Notes under the pieces: model-generated
The model's database searches: none
Told to the model about the DNA's origin: nothing
Seen by the model: only the letters and a program-made list of their open reading frames with translations
Translations under genes and position numbers: made by a program
Source: Ariolimax columbianus
Lineage: Eukaryota; Mollusca; Gastropoda; Stylommatophora; Arionidae
DNA: 64,000 nucleotides
Assembly: GCA_036924085.1 (NCBI GenBank)
Contig: JAVGWX010000003.1
Coordinates: forward strand, 117,177,264-117,241,263
Direction of reading: 5' to 3'
Shown: piece by piece, positions 11,059-21,010 of the stretch
Layout: every line of letters starts with the position of its first letter
Position numbering within the stretch: the first letter of the stretch is position 1

Positions 11059-11490
11059 GCATGCGTATAATGCGATGCTTGTTCACAATGGTTATCCCCA
11101 AGTCTTCCTCATTAACGGTGTTGGCTATCAAGAAACTGTTAACAATCTATTGTAAAACTTCATCGATTAGTCATTTTAAGATTTTTACGGGACCTAGCCT
11201 AAGCACAATAAATAATGTCATTTGTTGATTACAATTGCCTACCTTCATTCACCTGTGCAATGCACCTAGACCTGAACGATTCAGAAATTGTTTAACGCTG
11301 ACTGTCTCTGATTGTAAATTGTAGGGCAAGAGAGATTGGCCAGAAGAATCTCAAAAACAGATCTTTCTATTTCCAGCTTTAAAAAAGGATTTCAAAATTG
11401 ATTTGCGTGTTCTTCATCTTCTCGTCTTTTCGTTTCTTACACATAGTGCCAAGCAGTGTTCGACAACTGCAAAGACAAGCGATCTTTATA
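11057..11490. other. Unassigned sequence
   Basis: Nothing recognised. Confidence 0.3.
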
Positions 11491-11600
11491 CGTCAGGCTT
11501 TTACATCCTCCCAGTGAACCCCAAAAATGGTTAAATAATATTCAATATCAGTTGTTTTTTTTACAACAAGCATAGAAGGCTGCTTTAGTTAACTTACAGG
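11491..11600 (+). repeat. Dispersed repeat, copy 1 of a direct pair
   Basis: AGGCTTTTACATCCTCCCAG through AAGGCTGCTTTAGTTAACTT is matched at 12,081-12,185 with scattered differences. Family unknown. The pair lies about 590 bp apart in the same orientation and brackets the next entry. Confidence 0.8.
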
Positions 11601-11639
11601 ATCAAGACGCTGAGCAGCGTATGAGCTGTAGCGTTCAGC

Positions 11640-11951
11640 GACTCATATCTGACTGCTAGCGTCAGGGTTTGTGAACCAGAGCTACCAAAACCCTTCTCCA
11701 TCTATACGCGATTATCCTGGAAAACAGGCTGCAACAGAGCAGACTGGCTAAGGAGAATGGATCGAAGAGGGAAGGCTAACCCGGTACTTAAAAATGCCTG
11801 CTAAAGTTGGATGTGTTGGATCGAAAGGTGCAAATATCGCAATCAAGCTGTAAATTACGACACAGCTTATTCCGTTCTTTGGATTACATTCTGCTACTTG
11901 CACAGCCCTTTTCATTGCTTGGTAGTGGTAGAGGGAGATTGAGAACGAACG
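11640..11951 (-). repeat. Dispersed repeat family X, copy 1
   Basis: The reverse complement matches 21,764-22,110 over about 300 bp. Shared words include GTTCGTTCTCAATCTCCC at one end, TGCGATATTTGCAC, TACCGGGTTAGC, and CTGACGCTAGCAGTCAG at the other end. No conserved protein is evident; short frames show a shared CDICTFRSNT-like string. It may be a non-autonomous element or part of an unrecognised one. Confidence 0.85.
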
Positions 11952-11985
11952 AACGAAGAAGAAAAAGAAGAAGAAGAAGATGAAA
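11950..11985. repeat. GAAC/GAA simple repeat
   Basis: GAACGAACGAACGAAGAAG followed by more GAA units. Confidence 0.85.
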
Positions 11986-12080
11986 ATAAAAAGATGTGAT
12001 GTTCTTATGACTAGGCGGTCATTCACATTGTCAGTAAACCATAAGTTGAAATAAGTTGAATGAAAAAAAAATCTAGCATG

Positions 12081-12185
12081 TACAGGCTTTTAAATCCTCC
12101 CAGTGAACCAAAGAAATGGTAATGAAATCTGTTATTTTAGTTTTTTACGACACGCATAAAAGGCTGCTTTAGTTGACTTTACGCG
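12081..12185 (+). repeat. Dispersed repeat, copy 2 of a direct pair
   Basis: Partner of 11,491-11,600; same order of conserved words, including AAGGCTGCTTTAGTTGACTT. Confidence 0.8.
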
Positions 12186-12189
12186 TTGC

Positions 12190-13150
12190 ACCTCTGAATC
12201 CACCTTAGTGTTAAGTAGAACAGAATGTCATCAAACAAAGTATGGATTCACTCTAAACACGTCACACTTAAAGAACGGAATTAGAATCAATTATATTTTT
12301 CCCCGCTGCAGTCTCTTTTATAGGAAGTAGATAAAAGCCATCAGCAATTTTATAAAATATTTTTAGCCAACAAAAATTATCCTGACGGATGTAAATATTT
12401 CCAAGCATGAGTCACCTCGTTATTAAAAACAAAACGTGAATGTCAACATGAATTTGTTTAGTTAGACATGTGATTGCAATATAATTACGGTTATATGTGC
12501 GAAAAACATTACAAAATGTCCCTTAACTAAAAATAGACAGACGGAAGGATAGACAGATCAATAAACAGAATAAACTATTATCCAATCCACAGTTCTGCAG
12601 ACAGATATGATCATGCCCCATGCTATCTAGCACAATTGTCAGGGATTCCACAACTTCCTGTTTCTGAATCCTGCCGTTCACCGTCTTCTATGTCATAGTG
12701 TTAAGCCGTCCATAACTTGATATCCTATTGTCACCCTTCATCCCTATACCAGCAATGTTGCTACAATTATAGAGCTATCCAAACATCTTCTTCTCATAAT
12801 ATGTCTAAAAGAGATTATTGTTTTGTTCTGATCTCAACTTTGCTCGTCGGACCACTTAAATGTATTCTCATGTATCGTTGGGCCTTTAATATGACTCTTA
12901 ACATTATATTATAAAATAGCGTCGCTGTGGTAGTTAGTCTTCCTTGTTTACTAATTGCTCATGAATCGTTTCCATTTGTAATCAAATAACAAAACCATAC
13001 AAGTTGACACAAACTAGTTGTCTGACTTCCAGAGACAAGTATTTGCTGCATATAACATGATATCCCCAGTGTTGGGTTCCGTAACACTTTGTTTACAATT
13101 GAGTCTGATTAGTATTAAGGAGTAACTACTTTCTTCTTCTCGCTTGTGTC
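12190..13150. other. Unassigned AT-rich sequence
   Basis: No coding similarity or array seen. Confidence 0.3.
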
Positions 13151-13159
13151 CTGCTTGTG

Positions 13160-13810
13160 CATATCAGCGACAGGTTATTTATAGGTTTCCTGACCGGGCC
13201 CCATTATGTGTTTCGCACACGGGAAGTTTTACTGCTTCTGTTATTTCTGCTATCCATGTTTTGCGTGGTCGGCCCTTAGCTTTGTATCCATTGTATCTGT
13301 ATAGTATTGCTTTCTGAGGGATACTATCTGGTGTTTGACGTGTCACGTGGCCGAATTATTTGGTTTGCTGTCTGTTGGTGAGGTCTAGCACTGCTGTTTT
13401 ACCTATGTGTATCATAATATCTTCGTTTCTGATTGTATCCATTATTGTTACTCCTAGCTTTATGTGTAGGCAGTTCATCTCAGTTGTTCCAATGCCTCTT
13501 TTCACCTTTGCTTTTCAATGTCCAAATTTGGACTGATACCACAATGTGGGTAGGAATATCGTGTTGTATAGCATTATTTTTGTATCCATTGTCACGTGTT
13601 TACATTGCAATATCGGGGATATGTGTCCAATGATTTGACTTGCTTTATTACATGTGTTGGATTTCAGTTTCCTCTTTGCCATCTGCTGAGATTATGTTAC
13701 CAAGGTACGTCAAATATTTCACCTGTTTTACTTATTGATTTTGTATAAATATATTTCTTTTTGTTTCTTTTCTTGAAATCGTAACTTTGGTATTCTCTAT
13801 GTTGATTTTT
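13160..13810 (-). mobile_element. LINE C-terminal relic, 3' half of a split element
   Basis: The minus strand reads KVTISRKE, a YLGNIISADGKE-like block, then MDTKIMLYNTIFLPTLWY, FGHVTRQTPDS and KGRPRKTWIAEI, the usual order of LINE sequence after the RT palm. Several stops are present. At 13,810 it is interrupted by the plus-strand LINE 13,811-15,692. On the far side of the target duplication, at 15,706-15,735 (minus), the frame resumes with a CKEYG block that fits directly before KINIENTKVTISRKE. Confidence 0.78.
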
Positions 13811-13826
13811 CATTTATGGACGATGG

Positions 13827-14933
13827 GTGGCCATCCGGCGAATGCCGCAGGTGGAACTGAACCTGGCGTTGGATGAAGTCATCACTGAGGAGGAAGTCGA
13901 CAGGGCAATCAGTTCACTATCTATAGGAAAAGCTCCAGGAGCTGATGCAATACCAGCAGTGGTATATAAGACAGCTGGCCCATCCCTCACCAGAAGGATC
14001 ACTGAACTCTTCTGTCACATGTGGGCTGAAGGAAAAATTCTGCAGGAGCTAAAGGACGCCTCAATCGTTCACCTGTACAAAAGAAAAGGCAACCGTCAGG
14101 AATGCGACAATCATCGTGGAATATCGCTACTCTCCGTAGCAGGCAAGATCCTAGCGCGCTTACTGCTAAACAGGCTCAACAAACACCTTGAACAAAGCCA
14201 CCACCTCCCAGAAAGCCAATGTGGATTCAGAGCCGGAAGAGGAACAGTGGGCATGATTTTTGCCGCTCACCAAGTACAAGAGAAGTGTCGGGAACAAAAT
14301 CAGGCCTTGTACACCACATTTATTGATTGGACAAAGGCATTTGATACAGTAAACAGAGGAGGGCTGTGGATGATACTGTCTAAGTTTGGCTGCCCCAACA
14401 AGTTCATAACCATGGTGAAACAGCTACACGAAGGCATGTGTGCTCGTGTACTGGACAGCGGTGCAATCTCTAAAACGTTTCTAGTATCAAACGGAGTAAA
14501 ACAAGGATGTGTACTCGCCCCGGCTTTGATCAGCATGATAGTCGCGGCCACGATGACAGACGCCTTCATATCACTGGAGCGTGGAATACCCATAAAGTAC
14601 CGCACAGATGGCAAAGTACTCATTCCCAGAAGAATGAAGGCCAAAACGAAAGTGGCTGGCGACATAATCAGGGAACTTATATTTGCTGACGACTGCGCTC
14701 TAATGAGCAACTCAGAACTGAACATGCAGGTTGGAATGGACCAGTTTTCTGCCGCATGCGAAAATTTTGGTCTGACCATACATGCCCAAAAAAACAGAGG
14801 TCATGTACCAACCAGCACCAGGCATGCCGTACACAAAACCAGAGACTACAGTCAGCGGGCAGACGCTGAATGCCGTAGACAAATTCACATATCTGGGCAG
14901 CACGCTGTCGAGATATGTCAGCCTAGACGATGA
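13827..14933 (+). CDS. LINE reverse transcriptase (finger family), 5' ORF part
   Basis: 368 codons. The enzyme would copy the element RNA at a nicked chromosomal site. Visible RT blocks: SIGKAPGADAIP (residues 32-43), NHRGISLLSVAGK (95-107), CGFRAGRGT (132-140), motif A FIDWTKAFDTV (165-175, Asp167 and Asp173), NGVKQGCVLAP (222-232) and the catalytic FADD (286-289). All catalytic residues are intact. The real coding frame leaves this ORF at an A7 run (14,788-14,794), where one base too many separates it from the next frame. The tail of this ORF after about residue 323 is therefore out of frame. The ATG is simply the first in a truncated element, not the native start. Confidence 0.85.
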   Translation: MAIRRMPQVELNLALDEVITEEEVDRAISSLSIGKAPGADAIPAVVYKTAGPSLTRRITELFCHMWAEGKILQELKDASIVHLYKRKGNRQECDNHRGISLLSVAGKILARLLLNRLNKHLEQSHHLPESQCGFRAGRGTVGMIFAAHQVQEKCREQNQALYTTFIDWTKAFDTVNRGGLWMILSKFGCPNKFITMVKQLHEGMCARVLDSGAISKTFLVSNGVKQGCVLAPALISMIVAATMTDAFISLERGIPIKYRTDGKVLIPRRMKAKTKVAGDIIRELIFADDCALMSNSELNMQVGMDQFSAACENFGLTIHAQKNRGHVPTSTRHAVHKTRDYSQRADAECRRQIHISGQHAVEICQPRR

Positions 14934-15567
14934 GGTGGCAAACAGAATAGCAAAGGCCAGCACCGCCTTTGGTAGAATCCGCTCGATGGTCTGGGCACGT
15001 CGTGGCATCAGCGTCAAGACCAAACTCAAAGTCTACCGTGTAACCATCATTCCAACCCTAATATACGCTTGCGAAAGCTGGACTGTATACTCTGGACATG
15101 CAAGGAGGTTAAACCACTTCCACACAGGTTGCCTGATGCGAATATTCCACATCCGATGGCAAGATCGTGTCACTGACATCGAGGTTCTCTCGAGGGCTAA
15201 CATACCCAGCATCCATTCACTGCTAGAAAAAGCACGACTAGGATGGGCCGGACACCTCGTCCGTATGTCAGACGAGCGGCTCCTAAAGAAGCTTCTCTAC
15301 GGCGAGCTGAGAGAGGGATGGCGCGAGAGAGGGCGCCCAAAGAAACGTTTTAAAGACGGTCTGAAGGACTCACTGAAAAGTTGCCAAATAGACATCGACA
15401 CCTGGGAATGTCTTGTGCAAAACAGATCTGACTGGAGAAGCGCAGTCAAATCGGGTGTAGCTACCGGAGAAGACAACCGTGTTGTGAAACCCAGAGCAGA
15501 CGCGAGACCCGGAAATCCCGAACAGCGGGGACACCATCACCTTCTACAATCCTCGTGTGCCCGATAA
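14782..15567 (+). CDS. LINE RT thumb and C-terminal region (finger family)
   Basis: 261 codons continuing the previous frame after the homopolymer shift. It shows KFTYLGSTLSRYVSLDDEV, KLKVYRVTIIPTLIYACESW, RIFHIRWQDRVTD, SIHSLLEKARLGWAGHLVRM, GELREGWRERGRPKKRFKD and WECLVQNRSDWRSAV, the standard post-palm order of this LINE type. A second shift near 15,500-15,560 drops the C-terminal finger (IGLFSHMRTHTQ near 15,590-15,625) into another frame. The single A-run error could be a sequencing artefact, but two shifts argue for a dead copy. Confidence 0.8.
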   Translation: MPKKTEVMYQPAPGMPYTKPETTVSGQTLNAVDKFTYLGSTLSRYVSLDDEVANRIAKASTAFGRIRSMVWARRGISVKTKLKVYRVTIIPTLIYACESWTVYSGHARRLNHFHTGCLMRIFHIRWQDRVTDIEVLSRANIPSIHSLLEKARLGWAGHLVRMSDERLLKKLLYGELREGWRERGRPKKRFKDGLKDSLKSCQIDIDTWECLVQNRSDWRSAVKSGVATGEDNRVVKPRADARPGNPEQRGHHHLLQSSCAR

Positions 15568-15705
15568 GTAGCAGATGTTTTCGTGTCTGTATTGGCCTGT
15601 TCAGCCACATGCGCACCCACACCCAACACGGAAATCTGTGACACGGATGATGTCGGCGGTCCTCATCGACAAAGATGGACCGCTATTATTATTATGTTGA
15701 TTTTT

Positions 15706-15740
15706 AGTAACTACCCATACTCCTTACAATGAAATGATTT
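15706..15740 (-). mobile_element. 5'-side remnant of the split minus-strand LINE
   Basis: The minus strand encodes CKEYG and LLKIN, the RT segment expected immediately upstream of 13,810 in the interrupted element. Beyond it the sequence turns into a G-rich tract. Confidence 0.55.
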
Positions 15741-15764
15741 TAGATCTTTTTTATTTTGTAGAGA

Positions 15765-15835
15765 GGGATGGGGTGGTGGTGGTGGTGGGGTGGTGGTGGG
15801 GTGATGGTGGTGGGGGGAGTGGGAGGGGGGGGTTT
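15765..15835 (+). repeat. G-rich GGT/GGGG tract
   Basis: More than a dozen G runs of two or more, several of four or more, in about 70 bp; a potential G-quadruplex former. A further G run lies at 16,301-16,313. Confidence 0.85.
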
Positions 15836-15839
15836 AATT

Positions 15840-16600
15840 ATATGTGCATCGTGATGGATATGAAAAGGTTGTCCAAAACACAGAAATGGATGTTGGACAA
15901 TCACAGGTCTTATATTCTTCGATCTTCGTTAAATGAGAAAGGCAAAATGTATCTATAAACAAGTTTTGGCGATAACATCCACAGTGAAAGCAAATAATTA
16001 AAAACACGTATAATATTGGTAGTAACAAGTAAACAGACATATACAAAGAGACAGAAAGACATTGACTTGTCAAAGTTTACTTTAAATGAGATGTACGGTT
16101 TCATTTAGTAAGATTAATAGTCCAAATGGAACAGTAATGCGGAATTCAAGACATATTTTTCTTAACCTCGTTTGCTCAAGTCAACATTAACTACACATTT
16201 GTGGATCACGTTATGCCCAGTAATCTTGTTAAATGTTTCGTGTCAACCCCAGCTGGAGTTAAGATGTGATAGAACAAAATAAGACGTCGTTACTAGATGG
16301 GAGGGGGGGGGGGAGGTGGCACAGTTTTAGGACAGATGTACCATGCCAGGAGGCGTAATAGCTGACATGGTACCTTTCAACCAGCCAAGCATTGTTTTAA
16401 GATGTCTACGAAACAAAGAAGTCTACAGATTATCGATATGGTGTTCTCATTCCAAGCTGGAGCAGTTAGGGGTTCTGAGCTGCAACAAATGCACTATCAG
16501 CTCCTGGAGGTCTCCCTAGCATTCCCTGTCGTGCCAGGAGGCGCAAGTGAGAAACAAGCTAGCCAACCAGACAAAACTGCTCCTCTGAATGTTAAAAAAA
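15840..16600. other. Unassigned sequence
   Basis: No recognised element. GCCAGGAGGCG words at about 16,345 and 16,532 hint at a weak internal duplication only. Confidence 0.3.
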
Positions 16601-17412
16601 AAACATAAAGTGAAACAACATTTGATAAATTGGCATGGTCAGATATGAGAATACAAACGAAAGCTACGTTACGATCAATTGGCTTTCATAAAGGACAACG
16701 AACAACAACAATGATGAACTAATGAATCATATTAGAAAGGAAGAATACATCAATGTCGTCTGTCAATATATAAGAGCGAAAATAGGGCACTTGACTGAGA
16801 AAACGTCGGATCGCTCCTCTTGAATCGGGTACAGAATCCCAAATGACAGACAACGGTGAGATAAAGTGGTTGGGAGGGGGGTAAGAAATGGGAAAATGCC
16901 GGGTAAGACAGTGTCAGCCAGATACAGAAAGACCAAATGGTGTTATAGGTAGAGAGGAAAGAGAAAAGAGTAGACAGAAAGATGGGGATTCAAGATAAGG
17001 TATGGAATATATTGATGTTATGTGCCTGAGGGCAGCCCATGAGGGAGACAAGTTTGTTTAATAGCGAATCGATGACGATACTGGGAAAAGCAAGAAACTA
17101 TTTCTGTGACACTGACATCGGCTTTAGACCATGCCCAGGACCATTGAAGTGTCTGGCGGTTGAGGAAACGCTCGTAGTTATAGATATCTTTAAGGTGTTG
17201 GCAGAAATACGCAGTTTCGGACCAATCTCCTCAATGTAGTTTATACCACACTGTCGACAAATGATAGGGTAGATGAGGTTGCTGGACGTGCATGTGAACC
17301 CCTCGGTGATGAAGAACTCTGCTTTGGTGACTGAGCGAGTAAGGATGACACGATTGCAAGTAACACAGCCGTATGCGTTATTGCATTGCCTAGCGCCTGA
17401 ATGGCAGTGATG
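16600..17412 (-). mobile_element. Penelope-like element 3' relic with GIY-YIG-type domain
   Basis: From 17,412 down, the minus strand has a long stop-free frame with a Cys-rich head (CHSGARQCNNAYGCVTC), then CTSSNLIYPIICRQCG and INYIEEIG, and later ARHFNGPGHGLKPM. This is the pattern of the GIY-YIG endonuclease domain of Penelope-like elements: the two signature tripeptides appear as LIY and YIE, and the ARHFN-x-PGH block follows. The domain would cut target DNA. The frame closes near 17,090 and the reverse transcriptase is absent. The downstream minus-strand sequence (16,697-16,655) contains a hammerhead-like motif. Confidence 0.75.
16655..16697 (-). ncRNA. Hammerhead-ribozyme-like motif, degenerate
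   Basis: The minus strand reads TTATGA, a short variable segment, then CGTAACGTAG. The layout resembles the CUGAUGA / stem II / GAAAC-GU core of the minimal hammerheads described in Penelope-like elements. Core positions are mutated and stem II does not pair well, so activity is unlikely. Its place 3' of a Penelope-type domain is what makes the call plausible. Confidence 0.35.
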
Positions 17413-17839
17413 TTTTGCTATGGAATGTACGGTGAATTAACAGCAACAATTTGAGAACACAGTTTTCCGGAAATAAGTAAATTTATATTTCATAGAAGAA
17501 ACGCGTCTTCACAAAAAAGAACAGTTTCATATAGGGAGGTATCAATTCTTCAGAGTGGACAGAAAAGAGCGAGGGAAGAGAAACATACTAACATTAGTAA
17601 GGAATAACATAAATGAATAGAAACTAAAGCAAACAATAAAGGTGCAGAATATCAAACAATCCATCTAAAGAAGAACACTGAAACTGGTTCTCCTTAATTT
17701 ATACTGCCCCAGCGGCAACACTTAATATGACAAGAATAGATGTCGGCGTTGGCAACTTCCTAGCTGTGTGGCATTTCAATAGCCGTTCACAAAGTTGAGG
17801 ACTGAGCCAGCTAGACAGAAGAAGAAAAGAGGATAAGAC

Positions 17840-18425
17840 AGCAATCTAATGATCTTAAAACAGCCCTAACGGCCCTCCAAATTTCTACTCCAGAAGATGG
17901 CAAAGGTACTTCACCTCAGACTTTCGCATTCTGCACCATGGAGCTGGCAGAAATAGAGGATAGAGAAATAGGAGAACAACTCGGCGGAAGTGATCATCGC
18001 ATGTATTCATAAAAATTAAAGAACAATCGCACATAAGTTAAAGTGAACAAAATTGAATAATTTTAAAAAAAAATAATTGGAGCACATACCAACATAGAGC
18101 AAACTACTCACAAGGCAGGGCTTATAACAAGTATGTACACAATGCAGCAAAATAGATAATGCGAAAAGGAGTTGAGAGATGCAGCCTAAACTACATTTTA
18201 TATTACACTACAGAAGACCAAAGAACAATTCATCTTAGAAAAACAGGAAGCTTGTAGGACATGTTGGAAAGAACAAGTAATCTTCGAGAAAAAAGAGATA
18301 AAGTTTGTGCAAACTAACTCAACAAATTAACGGCTATAATAACTCAGCAGCAAACAACTACACTAGAAGAGACAGCTAAACTATATACCGGCAAACAAAC
18401 ATATACAATTTGTACAATCAAACAG
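17840..18425 (+). mobile_element. LINE endonuclease-linker relic (RNase H class)
   Basis: Broken plus-strand frames show TFAFCTMELAEIEDREIG then EQLGGSDHR (about 17,925-18,000), matching the end of an endonuclease domain, and CWKEQVIFEK followed by a linker like that at 33,930-34,080. Near 18,425 the similarity switches to another LINE family (CDNYRGMSLL), so the junction is chimeric. Confidence 0.55.
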
Positions 18426-18501
18426 TCAACCGCCAATCCTGCGACAATTACAGGGGCATGTCTCTACTACCAATTGCGGGTAAAGTTCTGACCCTAATCT
18501 T
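18426..18501 (+). mobile_element. Finger-family LINE RT, 5' piece of a split element
   Basis: Encodes CDNYRGMSLLPIAGKVL, the RT block matching residues 93-109 of the 13,827 ORF. It is interrupted by a minus-strand RNase H LINE and resumes at 19,265. Confidence 0.7.
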
Positions 18502-19251
18502 CTTCTTCTTCTTCTTACGTTCGCTTTAAAATATTGTCTATATCTGCAATGTTGTCTCTTGTATACACTTCACTGTCTTTTGTAGTTCACATACAGGTCC
18601 ATAAAGTTTATTTTTCAGTGTTGTTTCTATGGGCCAGTGAGATTTTCTCTGTATATCATATTCGGGGCAGTTTTGTAGTATGTGCTCTGTTGTCTGGGGC
18701 GCCTGTCCGCATGTACACATGGCTGAGTTGCCAATCTTCATTTTTGTGTACATATGGCTGCGGAGTCGGTTGTGTCCTGTTCTAAGGCGCAACACAACAG
18801 TTTGCTTTTGTCTGTTCATGTTATGGTAATCGTCTGGTGTTACCGTTGATGGCTTTCTGATTGATTTGATCATCCTTATCTGGTTGCTCGTCTGCAGCAC
18901 CCTCCTTTGCCAGTCGATATGCCCTCTCGTTTCCTGGTACTCCACAATGAGAAGGTATCCACCGCATGACAATCTTGCGTTGGTTGCTTAGTTCAAACAA
19001 TAGAGCCTGTAGATCTGGCATTTTCTCAAATTTGAGTGCTTGGAGTACAGGTTGTGAACTGACATTCGTGTTCAACAGTTTCTCAGTTGCCACCTTGATT
19101 GCCTGTATTTCTGCATCATATGTACGACCAAATTTTCCAGTTGGTACTCTGACTGCATCCCCAATGTTGTTTGGGTATTCTATATACACTCCCGTTCTAC
19201 TATTCTTTACTGCATTCTGTGCTGACCCATCTGTGTATACTCTGATCCAGA
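18502..19251 (-). mobile_element. 5'-truncated RNase H LINE with about 13-bp target duplication
   Basis: Flanked by TGACCCTAATCTT at 18,489-18,501 and 19,252-19,264. On the minus strand it begins at the RNase H domain (IRVYTDGSAQNAVK) and ends with the C-terminal Cys/His box (CTCGQAPQTTEHILQNC) and a GAA tail. RNase H would remove template RNA during integration. This copy cannot: the segment carrying the third catalytic Asp, present at 54,470-54,490, is deleted, and the Asp of NERADRLAKEG is Tyr here. It is a sister of 54,000-55,068. Confidence 0.93.
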
Positions 19252-19264
19252 TGACCCTAATCTT

Positions 19265-20580
19265 ACACACTCCCGTAAATGTTGAACAACATGGAAAAGT
19301 GTGCATGACCTTAGTGGACACGAACAAGGCATTTGACACTGTAAACAAAAAGTGGGCTATGGCAAATTATGGCCAAATTGGACTGCTCGGCGAAATTCTT
19401 TACATGTCCACCAATTCTATGACGGCATGACTGTATGGGCCCAAAATGAGGAAGAGCTGTCTGGACCCTTTACAGAAACAAAAGGCGTGAAGCAGGATGG
19501 TGCTCTCACACTCACACTTGTTAACATAATGTTTGCAACAATATTGTCTGATGCTGTTGAATATACTGCTGCTGGCGTCCACATTAGCCACAATATGTGT
19601 GTGTGTGTTGAAGGGTGGAGGTGTTTGTCAGTCCAAGGCGCCTCCTGCAATTCATGACTAAAGTGTAAGATGCTACCATTGTACACAATCTATTTGTTAA
19701 CGCATGCACCCTGAGTACTAGCTCGGAACAGGTCGTGCAGTCCACTATGGACGCATTTTCGAATGTATGCTCTCGCTCTGGTCTCATAATAAATACAAAT
19801 AAGATTGAAGTCATGGATCAGCCAGCTCCAGGGAAATCCTGCCGTGAGCCGACCATCACAGTGCATACCCAGCGTGTACGGGTAGGAAATGGCTTTAAAT
19901 ACGTGGGCGGCATTCTAACCAGAGATGCGTGAAAAGACTCCGAAATCAACAATGGTTAGGGCGGCATTTTGCCGCGTGTGTGAAAGTGTTTGGAATCGAC
20001 GAAGTTTCAATGCAAAAATCAAAGTACATCGTTCCACGCTCATACAACCCTCCTCTACACTTGCGAGTCGTGGATTGTGTAGAACTGTCATGCCATAGCT
20101 CAATAACTTCAGAAATGATTTCCGCGTGGACTGCTCAAGTTCAAATTACAAGATCGATTCCCAATCACGAAGTGTTCCAAACGGTAAATCTCTCTAGCAT
20201 CTATACTCTGTTGCAGAGCGCCCAGGTTCGGTGGGCTGGACATGTTGTTTGCATGCTCGACCGCACATTTTTCGGGATCAGAGAAGAAACGATACTAAGA
20301 TTCGCTAAATACTCGTTCAAAACCGTTAATTTTGATATTGCATCGTGAGAGTCGCTTCTGTCGAACCACTCATTCTGGTGTTCTGCCCTCACAGGAACTG
20401 CTCGCCTGGCTGAACAGAATATTGCTGATGCATTGCTGCAGACGCGAGCCGCTCAAAAGGTCGTTATACAAAGCGTCTCACCTAACAATGCTGTCCACGT
20501 GTGTGCCTCGTGCCGTAGGATGTGCAGACCTTATTCTGGGTAAGATTTGACCACACACATCATGATGTCGTCATTGTCGC
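19265..20580 (+). mobile_element. Finger-family LINE, 3' piece of a split element
   Basis: Continues the RT: DTNKAFDTVN (motif A, 19,320), FTETKGVKQDGALT (motif B, 19,475), later MDAFSNVCSRSGLIINTNK (19,747) and YVGGILTRDA (19,900). It then runs through decayed C-terminal blocks (SIYTLLQSAQVRWAGHVV, 20,200) to a GATGTCGTCATTGTCG end. Between 18,501 and 19,265 the joined frame lacks about 60 RT residues, so the target was already deleted or the deletion came later. The catalytic FADD box is not visible. Confidence 0.78.
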
Positions 20581-20584
20581 TCGT

Positions 20585-20655
20585 GATAGTTCTACTATTT
20601 TATGCCGACGACTTGATACTGTGGTGTTCAGACCAACACATAACATTTGCACTGT
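20585..20655 (+). mobile_element. LINE RT catalytic-box fragment
   Basis: LFYADDLILWCSDQH is an intact YADD box in the style of the RNase H LINEs (compare FADDLAMWTS at 34,919). Flanking blocks are not recognisable. Confidence 0.55.
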
Positions 20656-20884
20656 TCGTGCCCTCTAATAAAGAAAACGCAGCAGAAACATAATTCAGTA
20701 ATACACCGGTCCAAATAGTCGGGGATGAACACATCAGATAAGATAACAACACGGAAGCCAAACACATTCGTAAAAGGTGACAAGGCAGAGTAAAAACTAG
20801 CCATGCTAGAGAAAATTCGTTCAGTTCAGATTATATACTATGACCCTTGAGGTCGCTGGGACACCCGTGCTGAGACCTCCACAA

Positions 20885-20888
<4 letters not shown>

Positions 20889-20939
<51 letters not shown>

Positions 20940-20940
20940 T
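20889..20940. repeat. (CT)n microsatellite
   Basis: About 22 CT dinucleotides, nearly uninterrupted. Confidence 0.97.
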
Positions 20941-21010
20941 GTGGTTGCATTTTGTGCCTCCTCTGGTTAGTCTGGTAAGCCACATATCCCGTAATTGGTG
21001 AAATACAAAA

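Larger units (their letters stand above)
13811..15692 (+). mobile_element. 5'-truncated finger-family LINE with 13-bp target duplication
   Basis: The element encodes the RT and C-terminal domain and ends in ATTATTATTAT after a short 3' UTR. It is flanked by TATGTTGATTTTT at 13,798-13,810 and 15,693-15,705, a perfect 13-bp duplication. It is the best-preserved copy of the family ending in a C2H2-like finger. It is 5' truncated before the RT, so no endonuclease domain is present. It lies inside an older minus-strand LINE. Two frameshifts inactivate it: an A-run at 14,788-14,794 and a second near 15,500-15,560 before the finger. Confidence 0.93.

Noticed and set aside
10707..11228. 173-codon open frame
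   Set aside because: Half of it is translated TC/CTAT microsatellite; there is no domain outside it.
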